Below are positions 23,438 through 24,103 of a stretch of 24,103 bases of DNA, piece by piece. Positions within the stretch are counted from its first letter, which is position 1, and each line of letters starts with the position of its first letter. This DNA comes from Bacteroidota bacterium (lineage in GTDB: Bacteria; Bacteroidota; Bacteroidia; J057): assembly GCA_003696875.1 (NCBI GenBank), contig RFHL01001297.1:1-24103 (forward strand), in the 5' to 3' direction. The notes beneath the pieces are model-generated. The model was not told the DNA's origin. It was given only the letters and a program-made list of their open reading frames with translations, and did not search any database. Both the position numbers and the translations under genes were made by a program.

Positions 23438-24103
23438 ATGAACAAAAACATCTCCCTCGTCCTCTCTGGCGGCGGTGCCCGCGGCATCGCCCATATCGGT
23501 GTGATTGAGGTCCTGGAGGAGCGGGGCTACCAGATTTGCGAAATTGTGGGCACCTCTATGGGATCCCTCGTCGGGGGCGTATATGCCCTGGGGCAGATGC
23601 AGGCCTACAAAGAGTGGCTCTGCGGTCTGGACCGCATGAAGGTGTTCAGCCTGGTAGACTTCACCTTTGGGGGAGGCGGCTTCATCAAGGGCGACCGGGT
23701 GCTGGGGGCCATGCGGGAGTTCATCTCTGACCGGCCCATTGAAGACCTGTCGATTCCTTACGCGGCGGTGGCGGTGGATATTCTCAACCGCAAGGAGGTG
23801 GTCTTCCGGGAAGGGAGTATCTACGACGCCATCCGGGCGTCGATTGCGATCCCGACGGTGCTCACCCCGGTCGAAGTGCCGGGCGGGCTGCTGATCGATG
23901 GGGGGGTCCTGAACAACCTCCCCCTGAGCCATGTGGAGGGAGGGGACAATCAGCCCATCGTCGCGGTCAATGTCAATGCGAACATTCCCCTGGAAAAACC
24001 CGACCTGCCCCGGCAGGAATCAGAAGACCGGGAGAGCGGTTACCAGGAAAAAATCCGGCAGTTTTACCAGCAGCTTTTCGGTACCAAAGCCGAGGAAGCC
24101 AAC
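23438..24103 (+). CDS. Patatin-like phospholipase (partial, 3' end missing)
   Basis: The first 222 residues are visible and the frame is open to the window end. The patatin fold is clear: oxyanion-hole loop LSGGGARGIAHIGV (9-22), nucleophile elbow GTSMGS (Ser40), and DGG (Asp154) in LLIDGGVLNNLPL, giving the Ser-Asp dyad of patatin/RssA-type lipid acyl hydrolases. No signal peptide is visible; the start MNKNISLVLSGGG runs straight into the domain, so the visible part is probably cytosolic or membrane-associated. Larger Bacteroidota members carry extra C-terminal domains, which cannot be judged here. It is divergent from the GT-C-like gene with 123 bp between starts. Confidence 0.92.
   Translation, partial: MNKNISLVLSGGGARGIAHIGVIEVLEERGYQICEIVGTSMGSLVGGVYALGQMQAYKEWLCGLDRMKVFSLVDFTFGGGGFIKGDRVLGAMREFISDRPIEDLSIPYAAVAVDILNRKEVVFREGSIYDAIRASIAIPTVLTPVEVPGGLLIDGGVLNNLPLSHVEGGDNQPIVAVNVNANIPLEKPDLPRQESEDRESGYQEKIRQFYQQLFGTKAEEAN

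Overview
The window looks like a piece of a GC-rich Bacteroidota chromosome, most likely Saprospiria- or Cytophagia-like (inference). The grounds are gene content: a short 7(1) septoil-knot (DUF6150-type) secreted protein, a DUF983 membrane protein, a regulator-propeller/Y_Y_Y LytS-type sensor, a 7TMR-DISM hybrid kinase, and a giant secreted beta-rich protein. In addition, several start codons are preceded by matches to the Bacteroidota -7 promoter element TAnnTTTG instead of a clear Shine-Dalgarno. No tRNA, rRNA, transposase, integrase, phage gene or CRISPR array was seen. The gene set reads as an ordinary chromosomal region with some poorly characterised Bacteroidota-specific families.

Layout. 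1-3172 (+): the C-terminal end of an AddB-like PD-(D/E)XK nuclease with an Fe-S cysteine set, its terminator, a RidA-family deaminase close to 2-aminomuconate deaminase, a 359-bp gene-free stretch full of inverted repeats, a secreted septoil-knot protein with a 13-residue repeat and its own terminator, and prmA. 3222-8054 (+): an exported 1610-residue protein of unknown function, followed by a strong terminator. 8205-12860 (-): a probable two-gene unit, an atypical NodB-like deacetylase followed by a seven-TM hybrid histidine kinase / receiver / class III nucleotide cyclase. 13197-15116 (+, divergent): a cNMP-binding-like / CBS / DUF294 nucleotidyltransferase protein. 15189-18660 (-): a YceI-like secreted protein and a beta-propeller LytS-type sensor kinase, 19 bp apart. 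18714-21916 (+): a DnaJ/CbpA-type co-chaperone, a DUF983 protein, truB and ribF. 21917-24103: a heptanucleotide tandem repeat, a multi-pass GT-C-like membrane protein (-), and the start of a patatin-like lipase (+), cut by the window end.

How the genes may work together. Housekeeping genes (prmA, truB, ribF, the DnaJ-like gene) are interleaved with two envelope-sensing units. The most suggestive neighbourhood is 8205-15116: a membrane sensor that ends in a nucleotide cyclase lies next to a divergent gene with a cyclic-nucleotide-binding-like domain. However, the cyclase lacks the usual adenine-selecting lysine and the binding domain lacks the usual ribose-contacting glutamate, so a cAMP circuit is only a hypothesis. 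The strongest candidates for new biology are the giant secreted protein, the deacetylase lacking the canonical Asp-Asp motif, and the structured intergenic region at 1468-1826.
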